From positions 1-60,172 of the forward strand of contig DATHET010000142.1 of NCBI GenBank assembly GCA_035490315.1: a stretch of DNA of 60,172 nucleotides. Direction: 5' to 3'. The notes under the pieces are model-generated. The model was not told the origin of the DNA. It worked only from the letters and a program-made list of their open reading frames with translations, and searched no databases. This document shows positions 8,617-18,239 of this stretch, piece by piece. Position 1 is the first letter of the stretch; each line of letters begins with the position of its first letter. Both the position numbers and the translations under genes were made by a program. The stretch is from JADJQU01 sp035490315. GTDB lineage: Bacteria > Planctomycetota > UBA1135 > GCA-002686595.

Positions 8617-10283
8617 CGTTTCGCTCCTTCCAGGCGGCTTCGCACCAGGTCCGGGAAATAGCGTAGCAGGCTCTCGGTGATCGCGGGTGCCGCCGTGCCC
8701 AGGCCGCAGGCGCTGGTCGCCATCATCGTCTGACCGATGTCGTGGACTTCATCCTGCCAGGCGGCGAGGTCGCGCGGGCCGGCCTCGAGCGAGAGGCGCT
8801 CGACCAGGCGCTGGGTCCCGATGCGGCAGGGAAAGCACTTGCCGCAGGACTCGTGGGCGAAGAAGGCCATCGCCTGGCGCGCGACCTCGACCATGTCGCG
8901 CGAATCGTCGAAGACCATCACGCCGCCGGCGCCGAGGAAACTCTTCTTCGAGCGCAGGCAGGGCTCGTCGAGGGTCACCTCGAGGTCGTCGCCGGCGAGG
9001 AATCCGCCGGACAAGCCGGCCATGGTCACAGCCTGGAAAGTCCTGTCCGGTCGCGGGCCGCCGGCCCAGTCGAAGAGCAGTGTCTGCAGCGGAAAGCCGA
9101 GCGGGACTTCGTAATTGCCGGGGCGCTGCACGTCGCCGGAAAGGCTGATGATCTTCGTGCCCTTGTGGCCGTTGCGGCCGAGGCCCGCGTACCACTCGGG
9201 CCCGCGCGCGACGATCGGCGGGACGGAGACCAGCGTCTCGACGTTGTTGACCGCCGTCGGCTTGTCCTCGAATCCGTGGGTCACGGGATAGGGCGGTCGA
9301 TTGCGCGGGAAGGGATGCTTGCCTTCGAGAGAATTGAGAAGCGAGGTTTCTTCGCCGCAGATGTATGCGCCTGCGCCGCGGCGCACGTAGAGCTCGAAGG
9401 AGAAGGAACTGCCCAGGACTTTCGGGCCCGAGAGGTTCGCGGCGCGTGCTTCGCGCAGCGCGCGCTCGAGGATCACCTGCGTATCGGGATATTCGTAGCG
9501 CAGGTAGATGAACCCACGCTCGGCGCCCGTCGCGAATCCGGCGAGCAGCATGCCTTCGATCAGCGCGTGGGGATCGTGGTCCATCAAGGCGCGGTCCTTG
9601 AAGCAACCGGGCTCGCCCTCGTCGGCGTTGCACACGATCGTTTTCGGATTGCCCTCGGCCGCGGCGACCGCTCTCCATTTGCGCGCCGTCGGGAAGCCCG
9701 CGCCGCCGCGGCCCGCGAGTCCGCTGCGATCGACGATGTCGAGCAACTTCGTGGGGTCGAGCTCGCGCAGCGTGCGCTCCAGCGCGGCATAGCCGCCGCT
9801 CTTGCGATACCCCGCGAGGGTCGCGCGGCCCTTCTCGCGGATGTGAGCGAAGCAACACTCCTCGAGGCCGCCGGGGTTGGGGGGCGGGAGCGGCGAGGGG
9901 CGCAGCACCAGGTCGCGCGCGCGCGTGCCGACCAGCAGCTCGTCCCCGCGCAGCACCGGGATCGGCTCGTCGCAGCGGCCCGCGCAGGGCATGGACGCGG
10001 CCCCGAGCTGCCCCATCAAGCGCTCGCAGCCGTGGAGCTTGCAGATCGGTCCGTCGCAGACCCGCGGCAGGAGCTTGCCCCCCGGGACGCGCGAGAAGTG
10101 GTGGTAGAAGGTGACCGTGCCGAACAGGTCGGCGATCGGGATGCGCAGGGCCTCGGCGACCTGGCGGATCACCGACTCCGAGAGGTAGTTGTCCCGGTCG
10201 TGGAAGGCGTGGAGCAGGCCCAGCAGGGGCGCCGGCTCGTGCCGCCAGCGCTCGATCAGTTGGGCATCGGAGGGTGATTGCAT
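8613..10283 (-). CDS. NAD-linked formate dehydrogenase diaphorase subunit, NuoE-NuoF fusion
   Basis: 556 residues from ATG 10283 (MQSPSDAQLIERW); codons upstream of this in the open frame do not look coding. The N-terminal part (about 1-150) is a thioredoxin-like [2Fe-2S] domain with GTVTFYHHF and the Cys pattern CDGPIC...CAGRC. The rest is NuoF-like: GRGGAGFPTARKW (NADH/FMN), NADEGEPGCFKDR, GAGAYICGEETSLLNSLEG, and the C-terminal [4Fe-4S] motif SCGKCFPCRIGTQ with a later CGLG. It should carry electrons from the formate dehydrogenase alpha subunit to NAD+. Its stop overlaps the alpha-subunit start by four bases, indicating translational coupling and a fixed 1:1 complex. Confidence 0.92.
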   Translation of the reverse strand: MQSPSDAQLIERWRHEPAPLLGLLHAFHDRDNYLSESVIRQVAEALRIPIADLFGTVTFYHHFSRVPGGKLLPRVCDGPICKLHGCERLMGQLGAASMPCAGRCDEPIPVLRGDELLVGTRARDLVLRPSPLPPPNPGGLEECCFAHIREKGRATLAGYRKSGGYAALERTLRELDPTKLLDIVDRSGLAGRGGAGFPTARKWRAVAAAEGNPKTIVCNADEGEPGCFKDRALMDHDPHALIEGMLLAGFATGAERGFIYLRYEYPDTQVILERALREARAANLSGPKVLGSSFSFELYVRRGAGAYICGEETSLLNSLEGKHPFPRNRPPYPVTHGFEDKPTAVNNVETLVSVPPIVARGPEWYAGLGRNGHKGTKIISLSGDVQRPGNYEVPLGFPLQTLLFDWAGGPRPDRTFQAVTMAGLSGGFLAGDDLEVTLDEPCLRSKKSFLGAGGVMVFDDSRDMVEVARQAMAFFAHESCGKCFPCRIGTQRLVERLSLEAGPRDLAAWQDEVHDIGQTMMATSACGLGTAAPAITESLLRYFPDLVRSRLEGAKR

Positions 10284-10488
10284 GCCAGTCCTGCGTGCAG
10301 TGTGTTGCGGATGAGCTCCAGATGCCAGCGCGGCGCTGTCTGGGGGCCTGGGCGGCGTGTTTTTGCCGAGGTCGCCGGCCCCGTCGACGGACCTTCGGAA
10401 TCCATGCAGATCGAGCGCCTCGAGTGCCGATGCTGGACTCTCAATTTCCCGACCCTCGGCCTCCCCCGACCACCTCATCCCAGGCTCC

Positions 10489-11697
10489 ATGAAAGCGCCG
10501 TCCGCCCTGCTCGCGAGACAGCCCATTTTCGATCGCAGCCTCAAGGTCGCTGGCTACGAGATCCTCTTCCGCGCGGATTCCGGTTGGCTGACGCAGATGG
10601 CCTCGCCCGACAATCTGACGGCGGAAGTCGGGATTCATGCCCTGCTCGATCTCGGGCTCGATCGCATCGTCGGCAACCGCCCGGTCTGGATCAACATCCC
10701 GCGCAACGTGCTGGTCAGCGGGATTTTCGAGTTCTTTCCGCCGGAGCGCGTGGTGCTCGAGCTGCTCGAGACGATCGAAGCCGACGAAGAAGTCCTGGCC
10801 GCGGTGCGCCATGCGCGCTCGCTCGGCTTCAAGATCGCGCTCGACGACTTCGTGCTCAACAGCAACACCCAGGATCTGGTGCCGCTTGCGGACTACGTCA
10901 AGCTCGACGTGCTCGCCTTCGACGAAGCCGGACTACGCAGCGCGGCGGCGAAGCTCGCGCGACCCGGTCTGCGCCTGCTCGCGGAGAAGGTCGAGACCCA
11001 TGCGTGCTTCCAGCTCGCCACCGATCTGGGCTGCACGCTGTTCCAGGGCTACTTCTTCGCGCGGCCGCAATTGGTCGAGTGCAGACGAGTCCACAACAAT
11101 CGATTGGCCCTGCTGCGCGTGGTCGCCGAGCTGCAGGACGAGAAATCGTCGATCGAGCGCATCGAGGAATTGATCCGCTCGGACGTCGGGCTGTCCTATC
11201 GATTGATGCGCTACGTCAATTCCGCGGGCATCGGGACCCTGGCGCCGATCGAGTCGCTGCGCCATGCGATCATGACCCTGGGGATGGAGCGGGTGCGCGC
11301 CTGCGTGCTCGTGCTGATGCTGACGGCTTACGACGACAAGCCCGACGAGCTGGTGACCACCTCGCTGGTGCGCGCTCGCTACTGCCAGCTCCTGTGCGAG
11401 TTCCACGGCCTGGACGGGAAGCGCGGGTTCCTGGTCGGGTTGCTGTCGGCGATCGACGCCTTCCTCGACCGCACGATCGAGTCGATCGTGCGCGAGATGG
11501 GCCTGGCGGAGGATCTCGCGGTCGCGCTGATCTCGCACGAAGGCGAGCTAGGCCTGGTCCTGGAAGCCGCGATCGCCTGCGAGCGCGCGGACTGGGAAGG
11601 CCTGGCCAAATCGCACTACGGGAACGCGCCGGAGGACACGTATCTTGCAGCCTTGAGCTGGTCGGCGCAGATGCAGTCGTCGCTGGCCGGTCCCTGA
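10489..11697 (+). CDS. EAL-HDOD signalling protein (YuxH/CdgJ type), probably catalytically inactive EAL
   Basis: 402 residues from ATG 10489 (MKAPSALLARQPIF). The N-terminal EAL fold runs to about residue 205 and shows YEILFR in place of EALLR, WINIP, LELLE, ALDDF, KLD, EKVET and QGYFF. The glycine-rich loop after DDF is missing (DDFVLNSN), so cyclic-di-GMP hydrolysis is doubtful, as usual for this family. An HDOD domain follows (about 205-390), including IRSDVGLSYRLMRYVNSA. Known relatives are regulatory scaffolds in motility or stress signalling. It is transcribed divergently from the formate dehydrogenase operon with about 205 bases between; no functional link is shown. Confidence 0.88.
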   Translation: MKAPSALLARQPIFDRSLKVAGYEILFRADSGWLTQMASPDNLTAEVGIHALLDLGLDRIVGNRPVWINIPRNVLVSGIFEFFPPERVVLELLETIEADEEVLAAVRHARSLGFKIALDDFVLNSNTQDLVPLADYVKLDVLAFDEAGLRSAAAKLARPGLRLLAEKVETHACFQLATDLGCTLFQGYFFARPQLVECRRVHNNRLALLRVVAELQDEKSSIERIEELIRSDVGLSYRLMRYVNSAGIGTLAPIESLRHAIMTLGMERVRACVLVLMLTAYDDKPDELVTTSLVRARYCQLLCEFHGLDGKRGFLVGLLSAIDAFLDRTIESIVREMGLAEDLAVALISHEGELGLVLEAAIACERADWEGLAKSHYGNAPEDTYLAALSWSAQMQSSLAGP

Positions 11698-11766
11698 GCG
11701 TATCTTGGCGCGCCGCGGCGCTCCTCGCTTCGAGGACGCGCGCGAAACACCGGATGGGCGCCCTCC

Positions 11767-13191
11767 ATGACGATCCTTGGCTGCTGCATTGCCGCGATTC
11801 TCACCCTTGGCGGAGAGGCGAACGCCGACCTGCGCGATGAAGCCATCGCGCGCGTTTCCACGCTCGAGCCGCAGCTCATCGCGCTGCACAAGCGCATCTG
11901 GGAGTTCGCCGAAGTAGGTCTGAAGGAAGAGCGCTCGAGCTTCGCGATCCAGGAATTCCTGCGCGCGCAAGGCTTCGAAATCCAATCGGGCGTCGCCGGC
12001 ATGCCGACCGCCTTCGTCGCGTCGTGGGGCTCGGGCAAGCCGGTGATCGGCATCCTGGCCGAGTTCGATGCTCTGCCGGGAACGAGCCAGGCCGCCGAGC
12101 CCGAGCGCAAGGCGCGCGAGGGTGTCGATGCCGGTCATGCCTGCGGCCACAGCGTCTTCGGCGCCGCCTCCGCGGGCGCGGCGGCAGCGGCGAAGTCCGT
12201 GCTCGAAGCGCGCAAGCTGCCGGGCACGATCCGTCTGTACGGCACGCCCGCGGAGGAGACCGCGATCGGCAAGCAGTACATGCTGCTCGCCGGGCTCTTC
12301 GACGACGCGGACATCGTGCTCTCGTGGCACGTGCGCGATCTGACATTTTCCGATTACGCCTACACCAAGGCCGTGGTCTCGGCGAAATTCCGCTTCCACG
12401 GCCTCGCTGCCCACGCGTCGCGCGATCCCGATCAGGGCCGCAGCGCCCTCGACGCGGTCGAATTGATGGACGTCGGCGCGAATTATCTGCGCGAGCACGT
12501 CAAGGAAGACGCGCGCATCCATTACGTGATCACCAACGGCGGCGGCCAGCCGAACGTCGTGCCGCCGGAAGCGGAGGTCTGGTATTACCTGCGCGCGAAC
12601 AAACACACCGACGTCGAGCGCTACTTCGCGCGGCTCTTGAAGATCGCCGAGGGCGCGGCCTTGATGACCGAGACGACGTTCGACGTGCGCATCGATTCGG
12701 ATGCCCACGAGGTCCTGCCGAATCGCGCCCTGTCGGTGCTGCTCGATCGAAATCTGCGCTACGTCGGACCGCCGAAGTTCAACGAGGGCGAGATGTCGTT
12801 CGCGCGCAAGACGCAGGAGGCCTTGGAGCGACGGCCGGAAATTGCCCTGTCCGCGGTGATCGAGCCCTTGCTCGATCAACCGGAGCAGGGCACGGCCTCG
12901 ACCGACATCGGCGATGTTTCTTGGAAGGTCCCCGTCGGCTCGATTGCAGTCTGCGCCACCGCACGCGGAACGCCCGCGCATTCCTGGCAATGGGTTGCGT
13001 GCACGGGGACGACGATCGGCGAGAAGGGCCTGTCGGTGGCGGCGAAAACGCTTGCGGCTTCGGCGATCGAGCTGTTCACGACTCCCGCGGAACTCGAGGC
13101 CGCGCGCAAGGATTTCCACGCCGTGCGAGATCCGCTCGAGTTCGTGACCTTCGTCCCGCCGGGCCAGAAGGCGCCGACAGCGATCAGGTGA
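11767..13191 (+). CDS. Exported M20 family amidohydrolase (AbgB-like)
   Basis: 474 residues with a short signal-like N-terminus (MTILGCCIAAILTLGGEANA). The M20 metallopeptidase fold shows ILAEFDALPG, the metal-binding DAGHACGHS, GTPAEET, a dimerisation-domain segment HGLAAHASRDPDQGRSALDAV, and a C-terminal zinc-ligand region around TPAHSWQWV. The length and the DAGHACGHS/AHASRDP signatures fit AbgB, the p-aminobenzoyl-glutamate hydrolase beta subunit. I see no AbgA partner, so the substrate is open (N-acyl amino acid or similar amide). It begins 69 bases after the EAL-HDOD gene on the same strand. Confidence 0.88.
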   Translation: MTILGCCIAAILTLGGEANADLRDEAIARVSTLEPQLIALHKRIWEFAEVGLKEERSSFAIQEFLRAQGFEIQSGVAGMPTAFVASWGSGKPVIGILAEFDALPGTSQAAEPERKAREGVDAGHACGHSVFGAASAGAAAAAKSVLEARKLPGTIRLYGTPAEETAIGKQYMLLAGLFDDADIVLSWHVRDLTFSDYAYTKAVVSAKFRFHGLAAHASRDPDQGRSALDAVELMDVGANYLREHVKEDARIHYVITNGGGQPNVVPPEAEVWYYLRANKHTDVERYFARLLKIAEGAALMTETTFDVRIDSDAHEVLPNRALSVLLDRNLRYVGPPKFNEGEMSFARKTQEALERRPEIALSAVIEPLLDQPEQGTASTDIGDVSWKVPVGSIAVCATARGTPAHSWQWVACTGTTIGEKGLSVAAKTLAASAIELFTTPAELEAARKDFHAVRDPLEFVTFVPPGQKAPTAIR

Positions 13192-13206
13192 ATCGCCGCG
13201 CGCCGC

Positions 13207-13806
13207 TCAGCAGTTCATGTACTTCCAGTTGCGCGGCTTGTTCTCGGCGAGCCACTCGACGGCCTGCTCGATGCGGCGATCGCGCGTGGCTTCGGCCTTG
13301 GCTTCCGCGATCCACTCGAGGTACTCGCGCTGCTGACTCGGGCTGAAGGCTTCGAAGTTCGCCAGCGCCTTTTTCTTTTTCGCCAGCGCGGCCTTGAACC
13401 TGGGGTGCATCTCGGGAGCCGGCTTGCGCTTGTGCTTGGGCTTCTTGACTTTGATGCCTTCGTCGTTGAGCTGCATCGCTTTCTTCACGGAGCGCAGGAA
13501 TTCAGCCTTCGGCGGCAGGTCGGACAATTCTTTCAGGCAACCGAAGCTGCCCATCGCTTCCTTCGCTTTCGGATCGTCGCCGACGACCAGCGTGTGCTTC
13601 CAGAATCCGAAAGCGCAGTGCTGCTTGAACGCGGCCATGCCGGCGAACATGCCCTTGTATTCGAACGAGGGGTGCGACCACTTCAAGGTCTCCTCGACCT
13701 CGGGGCAGCCCTCGTGGACGAGCGCGCGAAGCTTCGTGAGGATCGGCTTGGCGAAGTCGGCGGATTTGGCGATGTAGGCGTCGATGCGCGGGTCGCGGGT
13801 GCCCAT
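13207..13806 (-). CDS. YdeI/OmpD-associated family protein (DUF1801 plus OmdA domain)
   Basis: 199 residues. The N-terminal DUF1801 domain (about 1-120) has MGTRDPRIDAYI, CPEVEETLKWSHPSFEYKG and FGFWK. After a Lys/Pro linker comes a C-terminal OmdA/YdeI-like domain (about 135-190) with FEAFSPSQQREYLEWIAEAK and RIEQAVEWLAE. This two-part architecture is characteristic of the YdeI family; biochemical function is poorly known, and some members are linked to envelope stress or bacteriocin tolerance. It converges with the amidohydrolase gene, with 15 bases between stops, and is monocistronic here. Confidence 0.88.
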   Translation of the reverse strand: MGTRDPRIDAYIAKSADFAKPILTKLRALVHEGCPEVEETLKWSHPSFEYKGMFAGMAAFKQHCAFGFWKHTLVVGDDPKAKEAMGSFGCLKELSDLPPKAEFLRSVKKAMQLNDEGIKVKKPKHKRKPAPEMHPRFKAALAKKKKALANFEAFSPSQQREYLEWIAEAKAEATRDRRIEQAVEWLAENKPRNWKYMNC

Positions 13807-13899
13807 GGGGATCGTGTTTTTCGAGGCTGGACTGGAGGGATGCGATTGCCGATCAGCCTACTTCCGACTCCGTGAGAGCGCGAGCGGCGCCGAGCCGGG

Positions 13900-16800
13900 T
13901 TGCGAGCATCACTTCGCAGTAGACTCTTCCGCGTGATCCCCGGCGCGCGCAATCCCGCGATCGGCGCCGCGCTCTCGAGTCTGTGCCTGGGGCTTCCGCT
14001 CTTCGCGCAGCGCTCGAGCCTGCGCAACTTCGACGTCGCCGACGGCCTGCCGGCGTCTCGCGTCAGCGCAATCGCCGACGACGGCGCGGGCTTCCTGTGG
14101 ATCACGACAGTCGAAGGCCTCGGCCGCTTCGACGGAACGCGTTTCGACGTGTTCGGAGCGAAGGAAGGACTGCCGCGCTCCATGCCCAACGAGGTGCGCG
14201 AGGACGGGCATGGACGTCTGTGGGTCGCGCTCAACGGCGACGGGATCGCGCGGCTCACCGATGGCGAGAAGTCGATGTTCGAGAGCTTCCCCATCGGTCC
14301 GTCGCGCGCCGAGAACACGGTCAACGCGGTGTACTTCGACGCGGACGATCATTTGTGGCTCGGCACCGAGGCAGGAATCGCGAAGGCGACGGAGCGACCG
14401 GATGGCGGGCTCGATTTCGAGCTGCTGCCGGAGTCGGTCACCTGCCTGAAGCCGCAGGCGGCTTGCAGCAGCGAGGACGGCGCGATCTGGTTCGTCGGGA
14501 GTCAGGGCCTTGCCCGCGTGGTGGCGGGAAAAGTCGAGACACGTCCCCTCGCGGAGGCTTCGCTCTATCCGGAATACCTGTGCATCGCGGCGTGCTCGAG
14601 CGACGAGCTTCTGATCGGCGACGATCGAAGCCTGTGGAGCTACGCGATCTCCACGGCGACCTGGACGCGCCTGCCGCTCGAGCTCGCGACCAACCAGGGC
14701 GTGCGCTGCCTGCTCAGCGATTCGCGCAAGGACATCTGGGTCGGCACGACCAACGGATTGATCCGGCTGCGCGGCACAGAGCAATTGCTCTACACGACCG
14801 ACGAAGGCCTGCCGGACAACTCGATCCGCTGCGCCTTCGAGGATCGCGCGGGACGTCTGTGGTTCGGGACCTGGCTGGGCGGCGTGGTCCAGCTCGGCCG
14901 CGGCGACATGGTTTCCTGGACGCGCTCGAAGGCCATGCCCAATCCCGAAGTCACCGCGATCGAGATCGCCGGCGACGGCAGGGTGCTCGCGAGCACGATC
15001 AACGACGGAGTCTTCGAGCTCGATTCGCGCGGCGTGCAGCGCCTGGGGAGCGAGCTCTCGCCGACGTTCGACCGCATCTGGGGACGTTTCTTCGAGATCC
15101 CGGGAACGGGCTGGGTGGTGGGAACCGATCAAGCCGTCTACGTCTGCCGCGGAGCGCGGCTCGACCTCGCCGCGGCGCGCAGACTGGGGCCGGAGGAAGG
15201 CTGCGCGGACATCCGTCCGATGGCGCTGGTCGCGGGCTGCGCGCCGGGCGAGGTGATCGTCACCGAGAACACCGGACGCGTGGTCCGCGGCCAGGTCGAG
15301 CCCGACGGTTCCGCGCGTTTCGCGGAGGTGCTGCGTGTCGAGCGCGGTCCGAGATCGGGCTCGAGTGTCAGCGACGCGATGCGCAGACCTGCCTGCGCGC
15401 CCGATGGACGCATGTGGATCGCAGGCCGCTACGCCTTCGCGCGGCAGAAGGGCGACGAGTTCGAGTTCTTCGAGCCGACCGAGGGTCTTCCGTCGACCGA
15501 GGTCCGCGATGTGCACTTCGATCGAAGCGGCAGGCTGTGGGTTGCCCTGCGCCACGACGGCCTGTCGCGCTGCGACGATCCGAGCGCGGAGGTGCCGCGC
15601 TGGACTCGCATCGGCGGACTCGAGGTCGAGGGCTGCTTCGCTCTCGCGGAGAACAGCGCGGGGCACATGTTCGCAGGAACCTCGAACGGCGTGTTCGAGA
15701 TCGATCCTTCCGGCGCCCTGCTGCGCCATTTCACGCGCGCGGGCGGCCTGGTCAGCGACACGGTCAACGCCCTCGCGATCGACGCCCAGGATCGCGTGTG
15801 GGTCGCGACTCCCGCGGGCGTGACGCGCCTCGATCCTCGCGCGAAGTTCGAGCCGACACCCGTGCCCGCGACCTGGCTGTCGCACGTCGAAGTCGACGGC
15901 GAATCGATTCCCATCCCGCGCCGAGCGGCGCGCAGGCTTGGGCCGCTCGAGCTCGGGCCTGGACTCGACACCCTGCTCGTCGATTTCCGCGCGCCGGGTT
16001 TCGCGACCGACGAGCCGCTGCGCTTCCAGCTCCAGCTCGCGGGCATGGACGCGGACTGGTCGAAGCCCCAGACCGATCCCCAGGTGCGCTTTGCGCGCCT
16101 CGCGCCGGGCGACTACAAGCTCTTGGTTCGGGCGGTGCTCGGCTCGTCGCGCAGCGCCGGGGAGCCGGCGAGCCTCGAGTTCAGGATCCCGCCGCCCTTG
16201 TGGCGCCGGCCCTGGTTCGTGGCCTGCGGCGTGGTCCTGCTCGGCTGCACGCTCTTCGCCCTGCACCGCGTCAAGCTGCGCCAGGCCCTGGCCCTCGAGC
16301 GCGTCCGCTCGCAGATCGCCCTCGACCTGCACGACGAGCTCGGCGCGGACCTCACCCAGGTGGCGATCCTGGCCGAGCTCGCGCGCCGCGACGCTCCCGT
16401 GTCGAGCGGCGAGGCCCTCGAAAAAGTCGCCGGCCTGGCGCGCGAGATGCGCGAGTCCCTCGCCGACATCGTCTGGTCCGTCGACCCGCGCCGCGACCGG
16501 GTCGGCGACCTGGTCGCGCGCCTGCGCCAGGTCGGCAACCAGATGGTCGAGGCGGGCGGTATCGAGTTCTCCTTGACGGTCGATTCCGATCGGCCGATCG
16601 AGTCCCTGCCGATCGCTCCCAGCGAGCGGCGCGGCCTGTTCCTGATCGCCAAGGAGTCCATGCACAACGCCGTCAAGCACGCCCAGGCGAGCCGCATCGA
16701 CGTCGAGCTGCGCGTCCACGGCTCGGACCTGTCGATCGCGGTCCGCGACGACGGGCGAGGCTTCGATCCAGAAGCAGTCCACACGGGTCACGGCCTGCGC

Positions 16801-16911
16801 AGCCTGCGATCGCGGGCCGCCTCGCTCGGCGCCAGGCTCGGCCTGCGATCGGGATCCGGCCGCGGAACCCAGGTCGACCTGGCCCTGCACCTGCGCGGCG
16901 GCCCCGCATGA
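13900..16911 (+). CDS. Hybrid-propeller sensor histidine kinase (Reg_prop, Y_Y_Y, HisKA_3, HATPase)
   Basis: Up to 1003 residues. The start is uncertain: TTG 13900 gives the longest form, and GTG 13933 also leaves a signal peptide ending LPLFAQ. The periplasmic part (about 40-660) has repeated Reg_prop blades (for example ADDGAGFLWITT, DEGLPDNSIRCAFEDRAGRLWFGT). A Y_Y_Y domain follows (about 690-760), then one TM helix (about 772-790). In the cytoplasm are a HisKA_3 H-box LDLHDELGAD (about 808-817), N-box HNAVKHAQ (about 921) and G-box DDGRGFDPEAVHTGHGL. It should sense an external ligand, often a polysaccharide in relatives, and phosphorylate the regulator 47 bases downstream. Confidence 0.92.
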   Translation: MRASLRSRLFRVIPGARNPAIGAALSSLCLGLPLFAQRSSLRNFDVADGLPASRVSAIADDGAGFLWITTVEGLGRFDGTRFDVFGAKEGLPRSMPNEVREDGHGRLWVALNGDGIARLTDGEKSMFESFPIGPSRAENTVNAVYFDADDHLWLGTEAGIAKATERPDGGLDFELLPESVTCLKPQAACSSEDGAIWFVGSQGLARVVAGKVETRPLAEASLYPEYLCIAACSSDELLIGDDRSLWSYAISTATWTRLPLELATNQGVRCLLSDSRKDIWVGTTNGLIRLRGTEQLLYTTDEGLPDNSIRCAFEDRAGRLWFGTWLGGVVQLGRGDMVSWTRSKAMPNPEVTAIEIAGDGRVLASTINDGVFELDSRGVQRLGSELSPTFDRIWGRFFEIPGTGWVVGTDQAVYVCRGARLDLAAARRLGPEEGCADIRPMALVAGCAPGEVIVTENTGRVVRGQVEPDGSARFAEVLRVERGPRSGSSVSDAMRRPACAPDGRMWIAGRYAFARQKGDEFEFFEPTEGLPSTEVRDVHFDRSGRLWVALRHDGLSRCDDPSAEVPRWTRIGGLEVEGCFALAENSAGHMFAGTSNGVFEIDPSGALLRHFTRAGGLVSDTVNALAIDAQDRVWVATPAGVTRLDPRAKFEPTPVPATWLSHVEVDGESIPIPRRAARRLGPLELGPGLDTLLVDFRAPGFATDEPLRFQLQLAGMDADWSKPQTDPQVRFARLAPGDYKLLVRAVLGSSRSAGEPASLEFRIPPPLWRRPWFVACGVVLLGCTLFALHRVKLRQALALERVRSQIALDLHDELGADLTQVAILAELARRDAPVSSGEALEKVAGLAREMRESLADIVWSVDPRRDRVGDLVARLRQVGNQMVEAGGIEFSLTVDSDRPIESLPIAPSERRGLFLIAKESMHNAVKHAQASRIDVELRVHGSDLSIAVRDDGRGFDPEAVHTGHGLRSLRSRAASLGARLGLRSGSGRGTQVDLALHLRGGPA

Positions 16912-16958
16912 GCGTGCGGTGACGCGCCCCTCCGGCCGGGCAATAGAGTGACTCACCG

Positions 16959-17612
16959 ATGGAACGCCAAGCCCAGCCGATTCAGGTCGCCATCGTGGAG
17001 GACCGCGACGAGACGCGCGAAGGGCTTGCGACCCTGATCGACACCTCGCCGGGCTTTTCGACCGTCGGGCGCTTCGCGTCGATGGAGGACGCATTGTCGA
17101 AGCTCCAGCACAACGCGCCCGACGTGCTCTTGACCGACATCGGTCTGCCCGGGATTTCCGGGATCGAAGGCGTGCGCCGTTTCCTCGAGCGCTTCCCCAA
17201 GCTGCAGATCCTGATGCTGACGGTGTACGGCGACGACGAGCACGTCTTCGAGGCGATCTGCGCCGGGGCTTCGGGGTACCTCTTGAAGGACACGCCGCCC
17301 GAACGACTGATCGCTTCGCTGGGAGAGCTGGTCGGCGGCGGCGCGCCGATGAGCCCGGAGATCGCGCGCAAGGTGGTCACGATGTTCACGCGCTTCGTGC
17401 CGCGCGGTGACGCGAAGTCGGCCTTGACCCCGCGCGAGCACGAGCTCCTGGTGCTGCTCGCGAATGGACACAGCTATAAAACGGCCGCGAAGGAGCTCGG
17501 GCTCGCGATCGACACGGTGCGTTTCCACATCCGCAGCATCTACGAGAAACTCCACGTCCACTCGAAATCCGAGGCCGTGGCGATCGCCCTGCGGCGCGGA
17601 ATCCTGCGCTGA
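16959..17612 (+). CDS. NarL/FixJ-type response regulator
   Basis: 217 residues. The receiver domain (1-125) has acidic residues in VEDRDE, the phosphoacceptor Asp60 in LLTDIGLPG, Thr88 in MLTVYG and Lys110 in LLKD. The C-terminal LuxR-type HTH (about 153-215) shows LTPREHELLVLLANGHSYKTAAKELGLAIDTVRFHIRSI cut here into its usual signature, with TVRFH as recognition helix. It follows the propeller histidine kinase directly and is its evident cognate partner. Targets are unknown; the cupin gene 130 bases downstream is the nearest candidate. Confidence 0.93.
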   Translation: MERQAQPIQVAIVEDRDETREGLATLIDTSPGFSTVGRFASMEDALSKLQHNAPDVLLTDIGLPGISGIEGVRRFLERFPKLQILMLTVYGDDEHVFEAICAGASGYLLKDTPPERLIASLGELVGGGAPMSPEIARKVVTMFTRFVPRGDAKSALTPREHELLVLLANGHSYKTAAKELGLAIDTVRFHIRSIYEKLHVHSKSEAVAIALRRGILR

Positions 17613-17741
17613 AGTCCCAATCGGGTTCTGAAACGCTCGGTTGAAGGGCTCGGGGGGCCCGCCTACGGAGAAACAGGTCGCGGCCGTTTTCAAGAGCACC
17701 CGTTCCGGATGCTCGGCGCGGCTCCGATCGAGGAGACCCCC

Positions 17742-18239
17742 ATGAAATTCCAATCCGCCCTGCTGTTCACCGCACCCTGCTTGCTCCTGGCGCTCCTGCC
17801 CTCGCTCGCCGTGAGCCAGGACCCGCAACCGAAGCCCGAGCAGAAGCCGGTGCAGACTCCGCCCCTGCCCTTGCCCGGCAAGATCACGGGCAAGACGATG
17901 ATCGCCTTCAATGAATTGAAGTGGACACCGATCGCCAACCTCGAGGGCGCTCAGCAGGCGCCGCTGTGGGGTGAGACGGACAAGGGTGCGCACCGCGTCA
18001 TGTACATGTGGCCCGCCGGAACGAAGATGGAGGAGCACTCCCACACCAACGGCGATCGCGGCGTGGTCGTCATGGGCACGCTGACCCTGGTGGTCGAGGG
18101 AGCCGAGAAGCGCTTGCCCCAGGGGTCGTTCTTCTCCCTCGCCGGTGGCACGAAGCACACGATGGCGAACGACGCCAGCGAGCCCTGCTTCTTCTACGTC
18201 GAGCGCGAAGGCGCTTACGACGTCGTGCCGGTGAAGTAA
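17742..18239 (+). CDS. Exported cupin-domain protein
   Basis: I choose ATG 17742, with AGGAGA eight bases upstream, over an in-frame ATG at 17709; it opens with signal peptide MKFQSALLFTAPCLLLALLP. The mature protein (about 140 residues) has a Pro/Gln-rich linker and one cupin barrel. Barrel motifs include MYMWPAGTKMEEHSHTNGDRG (trimmed motif: G-T-x-x-x-x-H-S-H), VVMGTLTLVVEGAEKRL and GGTKHTMAND, with potential metal ligands at the HSH and KH positions. Such small periplasmic cupins are commonly annotated only by fold; the reaction is unknown. It may be regulated by the two-component pair upstream. Confidence 0.85.
   Translation: MKFQSALLFTAPCLLLALLPSLAVSQDPQPKPEQKPVQTPPLPLPGKITGKTMIAFNELKWTPIANLEGAQQAPLWGETDKGAHRVMYMWPAGTKMEEHSHTNGDRGVVVMGTLTLVVEGAEKRLPQGSFFSLAGGTKHTMANDASEPCFFYVEREGAYDVVPVK

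Noticed and set aside
10284..10544. N-terminal extension of the NuoEF-like protein
   Set aside because: The added residues are non-conserved in style and overlap the divergent promoter region; ATG 10283 opens the known domain.
13909..17094. Very long minus-strand ORF (over 1000 codons)
   Set aside because: It is the antisense of the histidine kinase gene; Arg/Ala/Gln/Asp-rich shadow translation with no domain, as expected from high third-position GC.
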